In this document: positions 27,036-35,573 of the stretch, piece by piece | Layout of the letters: each line of letters opens with the position of its first letter | How positions within the stretch are numbered: the stretch's first letter is position 1 | From: Microbacterium sp. SORGH_AS_0428 | GTDB lineage: Bacteria > Actinomycetota > Actinomycetes > Actinomycetales > Microbacteriaceae | Reading direction: 5' to 3' | Assembly: GCF_031453615.1 (NCBI RefSeq) | Contig: NZ_JAVIZT010000001.1 | Coordinates: 3,100,001-3,164,000 of the forward strand | DNA length: 64,000 nucleotides | Position numbers and translations under genes: made by a program | Notes under the pieces: generated by a model | Told to the model about the DNA's origin: nothing | The model's database searches: none | What the model saw: the letters and a program-made list of their open reading frames with translations, nothing else

Positions 27036-27467
27036 ATGCCCGCATGGTGGGAACAGCTGCTCCACGTCACTACAGGACGCGTAAGAGCGCACGGTGACCT
27101 GCCCGACCTGCGCCGACTGCCCTCCCGGCCGGTGGCTCTGGAGCGGACGCACTACATCGTGAACGACCGTGAGCGTCACGGCGACGAGCGACGCACCTAT
27201 GTCCTGCGCCGCGCGCAGCAATCCCGCCGCGACCGTGGCGGAGTCTCGGTCGCCTCCAACGGCCGGGGTGTGGGCTACCTCCCGGACGCGGTGGCGCGCG
27301 ATGCGGGGCCGCTGATCGATCGTCTCGGTGGCGCCGCCGTGGTCAACGGCGCCGGCACCAAGGACGGGGGAATCCGGCTCTGGGTCGACCTGCCCGAACT
27401 CGATGAGCTCCGCGAGTTCGTCGAGTTCTTCGAACGCAGCGAATCCGAGGCGTCCGCCCCCTCCTGA
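27036..27467 (+). CDS. Uncharacterised 143-residue protein
   Basis: Basic N-terminal half and acidic C-terminus (LPELDELREFVEFFERSESE). The middle (RTYVLRRAQQSRRDRGGVSV then ASNGRGVGYLPDAVARDAGP) is reminiscent of HIRAN-like or small beta domains, but I cannot assign it. A strong Shine-Dalgarno (GAGGAGAG) 6 nt before ATG 27036 supports expression. Confidence 0.65.
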   Translation: MPAWWEQLLHVTTGRVRAHGDLPDLRRLPSRPVALERTHYIVNDRERHGDERRTYVLRRAQQSRRDRGGVSVASNGRGVGYLPDAVARDAGPLIDRLGGAAVVNGAGTKDGGIRLWVDLPELDELREFVEFFERSESEASAPS

Positions 27468-27489
27468 GGGAGCCGAGCCGCATCCTGTC

Positions 27490-28050
27490 TCACGACCGGC
27501 CAAGCTCCGCCCGGGCGCGCTCCTTGATCGCCTCGATGACGGCGGTCTTCGCGTCCGCATAGGCGTTCATGTCGTCCCAGCTGCGCTGCATCAACTCGCG
27601 CTTGGTCCCCTCGTACAGCGCACGATCCGCCGCATCCGTTCGCAGCCGGTCGCGCAGCAGGAGGTACTCGTCTACGGCGCGGGCGTCGTGCTCGTAGACG
27701 TGCACGTGGACATCCCGCTCGGGCGTGCGGACCAGGCGGTGACCGGGCTCGCGCACACGTAGCTCGTACCCGGCAGCGAGGAGCGGGTCGAGGTAGTCCT
27801 CTTCCGCAGTGATGTCGTCGACGGCGACGAGGACGTCGATGATGGGCTTCGCGGCGAGACCCGGCACGGATGTCGAGCCGATGTGCGCGATCTCGACGTG
27901 CTGGTCTGCGAGCGCGAGACGGATGCGGGCGCGGTGCTCCGCGAACGCTGCGGGCCAACTCGGGTCGTAGTCGTGGATACCGACGGTCACGGGTTCCGGC
28001 CCGCCGACCAGTTCGAGCGCTGTGACGTCGGGATGGCGGCGTGCGGGCAT
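27490..28050 (-). CDS. GrpB family protein (nucleotidyltransferase fold)
   Basis: 186-residue GrpB/UPF0157 protein. Diagnostic motifs: YDPSWPAAFAEHRARI, HIGSTSVPGLAAKPIIDVLV (the GS...D..D nucleotidyltransferase-type site) and HVHVYEHDA. Its biochemical role is not established. Start ATG 28050 is preceded by GATGAT at 7 nt; ATG 28059 is an alternative. Divergent from the gene at 28133. Confidence 0.9.
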   Translation of the reverse strand: MPARRHPDVTALELVGGPEPVTVGIHDYDPSWPAAFAEHRARIRLALADQHVEIAHIGSTSVPGLAAKPIIDVLVAVDDITAEEDYLDPLLAAGYELRVREPGHRLVRTPERDVHVHVYEHDARAVDEYLLLRDRLRTDAADRALYEGTKRELMQRSWDDMNAYADAKTAVIEAIKERARAELGRS

Positions 28051-28120
28051 GGACCCCATCATCGCGCGCCGACGGTCTCGCCCACGAGGGGGTCTGGGCA
28101 CCTGAACTGCCGCACGCCGG

Positions 28121-28126
28121 TAGGGT
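28121..28126 (+). promoter_or_regulatory. -10 element of gene at 28133 (leaderless)
   Basis: TAGGGT ends 6 nt before the ATG. Confidence 0.5.
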
Positions 28127-28132
28127 CGCCGC

Positions 28133-28549
28133 ATGAGCACGGCACCGCGAGAGCGCGAAGAACTGCGCCGATCCATCGAGGAGTTCTCTGCGGGCGGATA
28201 CGCCGTCGACACCGTCGTGTTCTCCGTCTGCACTTGCGGGAACGAGACGTTCGCCGTCGTGCTGGAGGACGAGATCGGAGTCGCGGCGACGATCTGCGCC
28301 GTCTGCGAAGAGGAGGCCGCGCTCGCCGACTCGGATGACCACTTCGACGACGTCGAGGAGGTGCGACAGGCTGAATGCTCCTGCGGCAACGGCGAGTTCC
28401 GCGTGGCCGTCGGCTTCGCTCTCGACTCCGACCGCGAGGTGAGGTGGGTGTCCGTCGGTCTGCGCTGCACCGCCGACGGCGTTGCCGGCGTCTACGTCGA
28501 CTGGAAGATCGACTACCGGCCCACCGCGCACCTGCTCGCTCCAGGCTGA
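28133..28549 (+). CDS. Small acidic protein with three cysteine clusters
   Basis: 138 residues with CTCGNETF, CAVCEEE and CSCGNGEFRVAVG, i.e. three paired cysteine clusters that suggest a zinc or other metal site, separated by an acidic stretch (DSDDHFDDVEE). The second half is beta-rich (VRWVSVGLRCTADGVAGVYV). No family recognised. Confidence 0.65.
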   Translation: MSTAPREREELRRSIEEFSAGGYAVDTVVFSVCTCGNETFAVVLEDEIGVAATICAVCEEEAALADSDDHFDDVEEVRQAECSCGNGEFRVAVGFALDSDREVRWVSVGLRCTADGVAGVYVDWKIDYRPTAHLLAPG

Positions 28550-28653
28550 TCTCGGGCTCGCTCGCAGCCCATTTCAACGGCGCGCCGGACCGGCGTCGGC
28601 ACTCTCCCTCGCGCCATGATCGGCGATGAAGGTCGATGACGACGGGGGAGCGC

Positions 28654-29046
28654 ATGGCAGATACCCAGGCTGGATGGTACGACGACGACGGCACGGGCAC
28701 GAAGCGGTGGTGGGACGGGTCGGCGTGGACCGACACGGTGCAGCCGCCACCGCCGCCCGCGCCGGGAGTCGCCGGCATGATCGACCGCATCCAGGCCGAC
28801 GCCGTCTCCGGGGGCCAGCCTCGCCCGGCGCCCACCGGCATGAATTACGTGGTCCTGGAGGTCATCCTGAAGGAGAAGCTGTGGGGCACGGGCTCCGGAA
28901 ACCTCACAGAACTCGAGAAGGCGATCAACAAGCAAGCGGCGCTGGGCTATCGCCTGCATACGATCACCACCGCGTCTTCGGGCAGCAAGGGAATCGGCGG
29001 CGGCGATCGCATCCAGGCGACCATGGTGTTCGAACGCCTCACCTGA
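28654..29046 (+). CDS. DUF2510 plus DUF4177-like protein
   Basis: 130 residues. N-terminal DUF2510 block (AGWYDDDGTGTKRWWDGSAW) common in actinobacterial membrane and signalling proteins, a Pro-rich linker, then a DUF4177-type domain (YVVLEVILKEK ... LEKAINKQAALGYRLHTI). Function unknown. ATG 28654 is favoured by GGGGGAG directly upstream; an ATG 6 codons earlier is weaker. Confidence 0.8.
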   Translation: MADTQAGWYDDDGTGTKRWWDGSAWTDTVQPPPPPAPGVAGMIDRIQADAVSGGQPRPAPTGMNYVVLEVILKEKLWGTGSGNLTELEKAINKQAALGYRLHTITTASSGSKGIGGGDRIQATMVFERLT

Positions 29047-29084
29047 CCCTGGCCTCGGAGCCTCGCATCCGAGACACTGAGCGC

Positions 29085-30320
29085 ATGCGCACCCTCCGCA
29101 CCCAGATCTGCATCGGCGGGGGAGGTCCGGCCGGCATCATGCTCGGGCTGCTCCTCGCCCACGCCGGGGTCGAGGTCGTCGTGCTCGAGAAGCACGCGGA
29201 CTTCTTCCGCGACTTCCGCGGCGACACGGTGCATCCGTCGACCCTCGACATCATCGATGCGCTCGGCCTGCGTCAGGGCTTCGATGCCATCGAGCACCGT
29301 CCGCTCGACGCCCTCGACGCGGTGGTGAACGGCGTGCGGGTGCACGCGATCGACTTCCGCACCCTCCGCGGTGCCAACCGCATCCTGACGCTCATGCCGC
29401 AGTGGGATCTGCTCGACCTTCTCGCCGATGCCGCCCGCCGCGAACCGAGCTTCACGCTGTTGATGGATGCGGACGTGACGGATGTCGTGCGCACGGGCTC
29501 GCGCGTGACCGGCGTTCACGCCACGACAGATGACGGGCCCCTCCGCGTCGACGCCGCGCTCGTCGTCGCCGCCGACGGCCGTGGCTCGACGCTGCGCGAT
29601 GCGGTCGGCGTGGTCCCGGTGGCGACGGGCGTCGGCATCGACGTGTTGTGGTTCCGCGTGCCCGAACCCGCGACATCCGTGCCCGACACGCTCGCGTGGC
29701 TCTCGGGCAGCGGCATGCTCGTCACGATCCCGCGGCCGGGGTACTTCCAGTGCGGGCTCGTGGTGGGCAAGGGCTCGTTCGGGGCGATCCGCAAGGACGG
29801 CATCGATGCGTTCCGGATGCGGGTGGCGCGGGCCGCGCCGCCGATCGCGTCCGAGCTGGGTGCCGTCGCGTCCTTCGATGACGTCAAGCTGCTCTCGGTC
29901 GAGACCAACCACCTGCGGCGCTGGTGGCAGCCCGGTCTCCTCTTCATCGGCGATGCGGCACACGCCATGTCGCCGGCGTTCGGCGTCGGCATCAACTATG
30001 CGATCCAGGATGCTGTCGCCGCAGCCCGACTCCTCGTCCCCGCGCTCGGCGACGGCCCCGCCGCCATCGACCGGGCATGTGCCGCGCTGCAGCGCCGCAG
30101 ATCCCTCCCCACTCGTGCGATGCAGCGGCTCCAGCAGGTCGTGCACCGTGTGATCGGACGCCCGCGGGACCACATCCTGCACAATCCGCCGACGCGCCCG
30201 GAGCGGATCGTGCTGCGGATCATGATCCCGATCGCGCGACGTCTGCTGCCGCGCCTGGTCGGCTACGGCTTCCGGCCAGAGCGCATCCGGCCCGGCGATG
30301 GCCCTACGCTGGCTGCGTGA
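29085..30320 (+). CDS. FAD-dependent monooxygenase (aromatic hydroxylase type)
   Basis: 411-residue flavoprotein of the PHBH/UbiH fold. Dinucleotide-binding motif ICIGGGGPAGIMLGLLLAHA at the N-terminus, the FRGDTVHPSTLDIID block that positions FAD, and the second FAD motif GLLFIGDAAHAMSPAFGVGI. Substrate unknown. GACACT ends 6 nt before ATG 29085. Its stop overlaps the GTG of the next gene (GTGA-type overlap). Confidence 0.9.
   Translation: MRTLRTQICIGGGGPAGIMLGLLLAHAGVEVVVLEKHADFFRDFRGDTVHPSTLDIIDALGLRQGFDAIEHRPLDALDAVVNGVRVHAIDFRTLRGANRILTLMPQWDLLDLLADAARREPSFTLLMDADVTDVVRTGSRVTGVHATTDDGPLRVDAALVVAADGRGSTLRDAVGVVPVATGVGIDVLWFRVPEPATSVPDTLAWLSGSGMLVTIPRPGYFQCGLVVGKGSFGAIRKDGIDAFRMRVARAAPPIASELGAVASFDDVKLLSVETNHLRRWWQPGLLFIGDAAHAMSPAFGVGINYAIQDAVAAARLLVPALGDGPAAIDRACAALQRRRSLPTRAMQRLQQVVHRVIGRPRDHILHNPPTRPERIVLRIMIPIARRLLPRLVGYGFRPERIRPGDGPTLAA
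30305..30310 (+). promoter_or_regulatory. -10-like element inside the monooxygenase 3' end
   Basis: TACGCT ends 6 nt before the GTG at 30317, so the next gene may have an internal leaderless promoter. Confidence 0.4.
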
Positions 30321-30760
30321 GTGACGACTACCGTTCCCGGCTGCGTCCGCTGCTCTCGGCTGAATCCGAGCGCGCGGCGCACGTGCTGCAGCGCATGGCC
30401 GACGCGGCACAGGGCCGCCACGACATCGTGATCGAGGTGTTCCTCGAACAGGATGCGGAGGGTCCTTTCACGATCATGGCCCGCTTCGACGGGCCGGACG
30501 GCTTCGCCCTCGACCGACGCTTCGACGACGAGCGGGGCGTGTTCGACGTCGTCTGGGGTGAGACCGCCTGGGAACCCGATGTTCCCGAGCGGCCCGAGGA
30601 ATGGACGTTCGACGAGCTCGAAGAGGTGCTCGTCGAACTGGCCGCCGAGTGGCTCGCCCCGCTCGTGCCCGCTGACCCCGCAGGCATCCGCTGGGAGGTC
30701 GCTTCGCCCGACGGCGCAACGGACAGCATCCCGCTGGAACCAGCCCGGCCGCGGAGCTGA
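30317..30760 (+). CDS. Uncharacterised acidic protein
   Basis: 147 residues, acidic, soluble, no recognised domain; an N-terminal helix (YRSRLRPLLSAESERAAHVL) is followed by a beta-type core (DIVIEVFLEQDAEGPFTIMA) and a helical acidic segment (WTFDELEEVLVELAAEWL). GTG 30317 overlaps the monooxygenase stop. The acetyltransferase gene starts 3 nt after it. Confidence 0.65.
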   Translation: MSDDYRSRLRPLLSAESERAAHVLQRMADAAQGRHDIVIEVFLEQDAEGPFTIMARFDGPDGFALDRRFDDERGVFDVVWGETAWEPDVPERPEEWTFDELEEVLVELAAEWLAPLVPADPAGIRWEVASPDGATDSIPLEPARPRS

Positions 30761-30763
30761 TCG

Positions 30764-31219
30764 ATGAGCACAGACGCCCTCATCCCTCGCGTCCGCATCC
30801 CGCTCCCGGACGCCTACGAGATCGACACCGACCACGACCGCATCGACCTGAAGCGGGTGCACGAGTGGTTGTCGACCGACGCGTTCTGGGCGATCGGGCG
30901 CTCGTTCGACGTCGTCCAGCGCGCGGCCGCCGCATCGGTCAACTTCGGCGTGTACGACCCGACGGGTGCGCAGGTCGGCTACGCCCGTCTCATCACCGAC
31001 GGTGTGACCTTCGGGTGGCTGTGCGACGTGTACGTCGCACCCGAGGCACGGGGTCGCGGACTCGGGAAGGCCCTGGCCTCCGCCGTGGTGGATGCGGTGC
31101 GCCCGCTCGGCCTGAAACGCCTCATGCTCTCGACCCTCGACGCGCACGAGCTCTACGCCCGCGTGGGTTTCGCGCCGTTCCCCGACCCCGACCGGCTCAT
31201 GGTCATCGGTGCCTCATGA
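30764..31219 (+). CDS. GNAT family N-acetyltransferase
   Basis: 151-residue GCN5-related acetyltransferase. The acetyl-CoA-binding motif A is clear: LCDVYVAPEARGRGLGKALA, followed by RLMLSTLDAHELYARVGF. The acceptor substrate cannot be inferred. Fourth position in a run of overlapping genes (monooxygenase, acidic protein, GNAT, cupin), all closely spaced on the plus strand. Confidence 0.93.
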   Translation: MSTDALIPRVRIPLPDAYEIDTDHDRIDLKRVHEWLSTDAFWAIGRSFDVVQRAAAASVNFGVYDPTGAQVGYARLITDGVTFGWLCDVYVAPEARGRGLGKALASAVVDAVRPLGLKRLMLSTLDAHELYARVGFAPFPDPDRLMVIGAS

Positions 31220-31581
31220 CGGGGGAGAAGCTGAATCCGACCAGCCGGGAGACCGCCGCACACTACATCTGGGGCGAGGTGTCCGAGGGATGGCGCCTGG
31301 TCGACGGTCCCGGGCTCTCGGTGATCGAGGAACGGGTGCCCCCGGGCTCGGGGGAGCAGTGGCATGTCCACGACACCGCGCGGCAGTTCTTCTATGTCCT
31401 CGAAGGCCGCGCGCATCTGCACACAGCGGACGGGACCGTCGAGTTCTCGGCGGGTGAGGGCGTCGAGGTTCCGGCGGGTCTCCCGCATCGCTTCGCGAAC
31501 CCCGGGCCCGCGGACGTCCGTTTCCTGGTCGTCAGCGCACCGTCGACGCGCGGTGATCGCCGGGCCGTCGACGCTCCCTGA
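31216..31581 (+). CDS. Cupin domain protein
   Basis: 121-residue single cupin. Motif 1 is WHVHDTARQFFYVLEG (His residues and Glu of the metal site), motif 2 VPAGLPHRFANPG. ATG 31216 overlaps the acetyltransferase stop by 4 bp. Small cupins like this bind metals and may be isomerases, dioxygenases or sensors; the role here is not known. Confidence 0.9.
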   Translation: MTGEKLNPTSRETAAHYIWGEVSEGWRLVDGPGLSVIEERVPPGSGEQWHVHDTARQFFYVLEGRAHLHTADGTVEFSAGEGVEVPAGLPHRFANPGPADVRFLVVSAPSTRGDRRAVDAP

Positions 31582-31591
31582 TCCACCAGCT

Positions 31592-33001
31592 TCACTCCAC
31601 CTCGGCGACGGCTGTCCGCGGGAGGAGCGGCACCGCCAGCAGGCAGACCGCGACCACGCCCAGCAGCGCCAGGAGCGTCACCGAGACGGCGCCGATGTCC
31701 CCGGCGGGTAGGAGCGTGAGGAAGATGCTCGTGACGAGTGCCGATCCGATGCCGTTCGCGACCTGCTGCACGGCGCTCAGCGATCCGCTTGCCGATCCCG
31801 CATCCTGCGCGTCGACGTCGCCGAGCGCGGTGTTGAAGATCGAGCTGAAACAGATTCCCGCCCCGATGCCCATGAACAGCGTCGATACGGCGAGCTGCCA
31901 CCACGCCACACCGGTGCCGGCGACCGTGACGAACAGGAGCATGAGGCCGACTCCGGCGAGCACGGCCACCAGGCCGAGGACGACGAGTTTCCGGGCGAGC
32001 GTGACGATGAGAGCCGCGGCGACGCCGGAGCCTCCCATGATGCCGATCGTGAGCGGGATGAGGCTGAGCGAGGTCTGGGTCGGGGTGTAGCCGAGGCTGA
32101 ACTGGAAGAACAGCGAGATGACGTACATCAGTCCGCTGAAGGCGGCGAAGACGAGCAGACCGACGATCAGACCCGCGGTGAATCCGCGGTTCGCGAGCAG
32201 ACTGCGAGCCAGCAGCGGCTCAGAGGTGGTGGCCTGCCGCCATACGAAGCCGGCGAAGACGACCGCGCCGGCGCCGATCGACACGAGCGCGAGCATGCTC
32301 CAACCCTCGCTGGACCCCTCGATGAGGCCGAACAGGATGGCGAACAGCGAGACCACGAGCAGGACGCTGCCCCATACGTCGATGCGGGTTGCCGGTCGCG
32401 CGGGAACGTGGGGCAGATACTTCACCGCCATGACCAGCGCGATCGCACCCAGGACGAGGTTGATGAGGAAGACCGGTCGCCACTGCAGGCCGAACAGATC
32501 CGCGTCGATGAGCAGGCCCCCGAGGATGGGGCCTGCCACCGCGAAGACGCCGAGCATGGGAGCGAAGACGCCGAACGCCTTCTGCAGCATCGGCTTGGGG
32601 AAGGTGGCCGTCATGATCGCCATGCCCTGAGGGATGAGGAACGCTCCGAACAGGCCCTGACCCACGCGTGCGGCGACGAGCATCTCCGGCGTAGGGGCGA
32701 GCCCGGCGACAGCAGATGCGGCGATGAACCCGCTCATTCCGATCAGGAAGGTGCCGCGTTGACCGAACTTGTCTCCCACCTTCCCTCCGAGCACGAGAAG
32801 GGAGCCGAGCGCCAGCGCGTACGCGGCCCCCAGCCACTTGATGAGGCTCTCGTCGGCGCCGAGGTCGGCGACGATCGAGGGCGCGGCGATGTTGGTGATG
32901 GTCGAATCGACGAGGTCCATCGCATCCGCGAGGAGGACGACGATAAGGGTCAACCACACGCCCTTCGTGGTCAGGGTGGGGGAAACGGGCGGCTGAGACA
33001 T
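31592..33001 (-). CDS. MFS drug exporter, DHA2 (14-TM) type
   Basis: 469 residues with ~14 hydrophobic segments. DHA2 family marks: LLADAMDLVDSTITNIAAPS in TM1, GGKVGDKFGQRG in the first cytoplasmic loop, and GPILGGLLIDAD near TM5. Proton-driven efflux of lipophilic compounds is the usual role. ATG 33001 has TTGGAGC upstream. Divergent from a TetR gene across a 28-bp palindrome, so repression by that protein is likely. Confidence 0.93.
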   Translation of the reverse strand: MSQPPVSPTLTTKGVWLTLIVVLLADAMDLVDSTITNIAAPSIVADLGADESLIKWLGAAYALALGSLLVLGGKVGDKFGQRGTFLIGMSGFIAASAVAGLAPTPEMLVAARVGQGLFGAFLIPQGMAIMTATFPKPMLQKAFGVFAPMLGVFAVAGPILGGLLIDADLFGLQWRPVFLINLVLGAIALVMAVKYLPHVPARPATRIDVWGSVLLVVSLFAILFGLIEGSSEGWSMLALVSIGAGAVVFAGFVWRQATTSEPLLARSLLANRGFTAGLIVGLLVFAAFSGLMYVISLFFQFSLGYTPTQTSLSLIPLTIGIMGGSGVAAALIVTLARKLVVLGLVAVLAGVGLMLLFVTVAGTGVAWWQLAVSTLFMGIGAGICFSSIFNTALGDVDAQDAGSASGSLSAVQQVANGIGSALVTSIFLTLLPAGDIGAVSVTLLALLGVVAVCLLAVPLLPRTAVAEVE

Positions 33002-33025
33002 GCGAGCTCCAATCGAGACGAACGC

Positions 33026-33053
33026 GATCGTAACGAACATGTTCGTCACGATC
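33026..33053. promoter_or_regulatory. TetR operator, 28-bp near-perfect palindrome
   Basis: GATCGTAACGAACA / TGTTCGTCACGATC, 13 of 14 positions symmetric, with a perfect 14-bp centre (ACGAACATGTTCGT). It lies between the MFS start (33001, minus) and the tetR -10 (TATAGT, 33061-33066), covering the expected tetR -35 and the MFS 5' region. Confidence 0.85.
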
Positions 33054-33060
33054 AAGTGCG

Positions 33061-33066
33061 TATAGT
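33061..33066 (+). promoter_or_regulatory. -10 element of tetR (leaderless)
   Basis: TATAGT ends 6 nt before the ATG of the TetR gene. Confidence 0.65.
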
Positions 33067-33072
33067 CGGACC

Positions 33073-33750
33073 ATGAGTCGACCCGAGCCCGTCAGTCGTC
33101 GTGCCCGACCTGCAAAGCCCCCGCTCTCCCGAGGGGCAATCCTCGACGCCGCGGTCGCTGTGGTGCAGAAGGAAGGTGCGGCCAAGCTGACGATGCGCAG
33201 GCTCGCGTCCGAGCTCGACACCGGTCCCGCCTCGCTCTACGTTTACGTGAAGAACACGACGGAGCTGAACGCCCTCTTGATCGATCGTCACCTCGGTGAG
33301 CTCGACCTCACGTGGGGGGAGAGCGAACCGTGGCGCGATCGCCTCGAGCGCGTGCTCGACGACTACGCGCGGTTGTTGGCGAGCCAGCCCGGACTCGCCG
33401 CAGCGGCGCTGGTGACATGGCCCGATGGTGCGCACTACCTCGACCTGCTCGAACTCCTCATGCGTCTGCTGCGATCGGCGGGGGTGACGGGGGAGCGAGC
33501 GGCGCGCGGCGTCGATCTGCTGCTGCAGTACGCCACCGCATCCGCCGCGGAATGGGCGGCGCGCGCAGGCGGCGAACAAGAGTTGTCGGATCTCGCAGAG
33601 ATTCTGGATGCGGCCGACCCGCACCGCCATCCCGAGCTGCACGCGGCCGGCGCGGCGCTGTTCACCGCGGGCAGCCCCGAGGAACGCACCCGCTGGGCGA
33701 CGCGCGCCATCGTGGACGGCATCCTGGCGAGCGCGCCGGGCGGGGCCTGA
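33073..33750 (+). CDS. TetR/AcrR family repressor
   Basis: 225 residues. N-terminal helix-turn-helix (LTMRRLASELDTGPASLYVY) after a basic tail, and a C-terminal TetR-C-type ligand domain (AALVTWPDGAHYLDLLELLM). It should bind the palindrome at 33026-33053 and repress both itself and the divergent MFS exporter; an exported drug-like inducer is the usual arrangement. Confidence 0.92.
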   Translation: MSRPEPVSRRARPAKPPLSRGAILDAAVAVVQKEGAAKLTMRRLASELDTGPASLYVYVKNTTELNALLIDRHLGELDLTWGESEPWRDRLERVLDDYARLLASQPGLAAAALVTWPDGAHYLDLLELLMRLLRSAGVTGERAARGVDLLLQYATASAAEWAARAGGEQELSDLAEILDAADPHRHPELHAAGAALFTAGSPEERTRWATRAIVDGILASAPGGA

Positions 33751-33820
33751 TCCCGCGAATCCCACAGGCCGATCAGTGGGCGAGCGTGCACCCTGGCGCG
33801 GTGACCCTAGGATGGCGCGC

Positions 33821-34897
33821 GTGAGCGTCGACACCGCCCCCTTGACCGCGCGGATCGATCGTCGACGGCTCCGCGACTACCGCCGCTCGCTTCCGTCCAC
33901 CGTTCGTCCGCGGTTGGCCGGCATCCTCGCGCGCGTCGTGCTTCTCATCGTCTTCCCGCTGGCGCTGCTCGTGATGTGGCTGGTGATCATCGACGGGTCG
34001 TTCTTCGCGGACGGCGACGGGGAGCTGATCGTCATCCTCTTCCCTCTCGCGATACCACCCGTGATCGGCGTCGTGGTGTTCGCGCGCGCGATCCGCCGCA
34101 GATCGGGCGTGCGTCAGTACCGACTGAACGGCTTCGCCGAGGCCAATGGATTCACCTACGAGCCGTACGCGTCGGCCCCGCCCCTGCCGGGGATGATCTT
34201 CACGCGCCCGGGGCAGTCGTCCGCGTTCGTCACTGACATCCTCCGGCGGCGTGCGGGGTACGCGCTGGAGATCGGCAATCACACGTGCACCACGGGCTCG
34301 GGCAGGAGCACGACGACCTATCGATGGGGGTACGCGGCGATCCGGCTTCCGATCGCATTGCCGCACATCGTGCTCGACGCCCACGGCAACAACGCGATCG
34401 GTCGGCCGAGGCTGCCGATCGCGTTCGCGAAGGACCAGCGGTTGTCGCTCGAGGGCGACTTCGACCGCTTCTTCACCCTCTACTGCCCGAAGGGATACGA
34501 GAGGGATGCGCTGTATCTCTTCTCACCCGACGTGATGGCGGTCTTCGTCGACGAGGCCGCACGTCTCGATGTCGAACTCGTCGATGACCACCTGTTCCTC
34601 TACTTCCCGGGCCGACTCGCAACCCTCGATCCGGCGCTGTGGGAGCGGCTGCTGACCACCGTGGAGGTCCTCTCGCAACGGTTGCTGCGGTGGGAACGCT
34701 GGCGGGATGATCGCCTGGAGAGCTCGACCGACGTCACGGACGAGATCCTCAACGGGTTCGGGAGCGGACGCGGCGTCGCGCGGCAGGGGCGCCGGCTGTC
34801 GGTGAAGGAGGACTGGTGGTGGGTTCTCGGCGCCGCAGTGGCCGTCTTCGGGTTCGTCAACCTCGTCCACGATGTGATCGCAGGGTGGTCGTCCTAG
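33821..34897 (+). CDS. Uncharacterised membrane protein
   Basis: 358 residues. Two N-terminal membrane segments (~33-55 and ~64-84), a ~230-residue cytoplasmic domain (FTYEPYASAPPLPGMIFTRP, RWGYAAIRLPIALPHIVLDA), and a C-terminal segment (WVLGAAVAVFGFVNLVHDVI). The domain organisation resembles DUF3137-type proteins but I cannot confirm it. GTG 33821 is 7 nt after TAGGAT; an ATG at 33812 overlaps that box and is less likely. Confidence 0.75.
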   Translation: MSVDTAPLTARIDRRRLRDYRRSLPSTVRPRLAGILARVVLLIVFPLALLVMWLVIIDGSFFADGDGELIVILFPLAIPPVIGVVVFARAIRRRSGVRQYRLNGFAEANGFTYEPYASAPPLPGMIFTRPGQSSAFVTDILRRRAGYALEIGNHTCTTGSGRSTTTYRWGYAAIRLPIALPHIVLDAHGNNAIGRPRLPIAFAKDQRLSLEGDFDRFFTLYCPKGYERDALYLFSPDVMAVFVDEAARLDVELVDDHLFLYFPGRLATLDPALWERLLTTVEVLSQRLLRWERWRDDRLESSTDVTDEILNGFGSGRGVARQGRRLSVKEDWWWVLGAAVAVFGFVNLVHDVIAGWSS

Positions 34898-35000
34898 GTC
34901 GTGGGCGCAGGCGAGCCGCCGAATCACACGGCCGCGGCTCGCGCGCCGCATCCATCGGCCTGCGAGGATGCATACGACCGTCTCCGTCGAAAGGACCCGC

Positions 35001-35462
35001 ATGAGCACGCGCTCCGACCTCTCCTCCGTCCGTCGCGCCGGCGGCTACGCCGTCGCCGCCGGTACGCTGTTCGCCGCCGTCGGCGCCGCGGCGTGGGCCA
35101 CGGTCACGAGCCAGCTGCGTGCCGAGAAGGTCACCGTCCCGCCGAACGCGCCCGCGCTCGCCGGGGCGCCCGTACAGGGACCGGTCAGCGCCTACATCGA
35201 GGCGCAGGTCATCAAGGGCAACGCGGAGCGCGGTGCCGGTGGTCGCACCTATGCCGACATCAGCGCGGCGCTGCAGAAGGTCGAGAAGGGGAGCCAGGAG
35301 GAGGCGGACCTGCGCAAGCAGAGCGCCGCTCTGTCCACCGCATCCGCTCTGCGCACCTCGTTGTTCACCTCGGTGCTCGCCTACGGCGTCGCAGCCTTCG
35401 CTGCGGGCATGGGTGCCCTGCTCGTGGTGGTCGGCGGGCAGCTGCGCCGCGCCGGACGCTGA
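35001..35462 (+). CDS. Two-TM membrane protein of unknown function
   Basis: 153 residues: N-terminal membrane segment (GYAVAAGTLFAAVGAAAWAT), a ~80-residue external domain with YIEAQVIKGNAERGAGGRTY and ADISAALQKVEKG, and a C-terminal segment (SVLAYGVAAFAAGMGALLVV). Related proteins are sometimes mislabelled as LigA dioxygenase. ATG 35001 has AAAGGA upstream; a frame extension of 11 codons is less likely. Confidence 0.7.
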   Translation: MSTRSDLSSVRRAGGYAVAAGTLFAAVGAAAWATVTSQLRAEKVTVPPNAPALAGAPVQGPVSAYIEAQVIKGNAERGAGGRTYADISAALQKVEKGSQEEADLRKQSAALSTASALRTSLFTSVLAYGVAAFAAGMGALLVVVGGQLRRAGR

Positions 35463-35573
35463 GGCGGCCGCATCCGCGGCTGGTAAATTCTCCGAGGCGA
35501 TCACCGCTGCGGCACACGGTGCCCCGGTTCCCGATCGCCTTCTCGATCCCGCCTTCCGCGAGAGGACTCCCGC

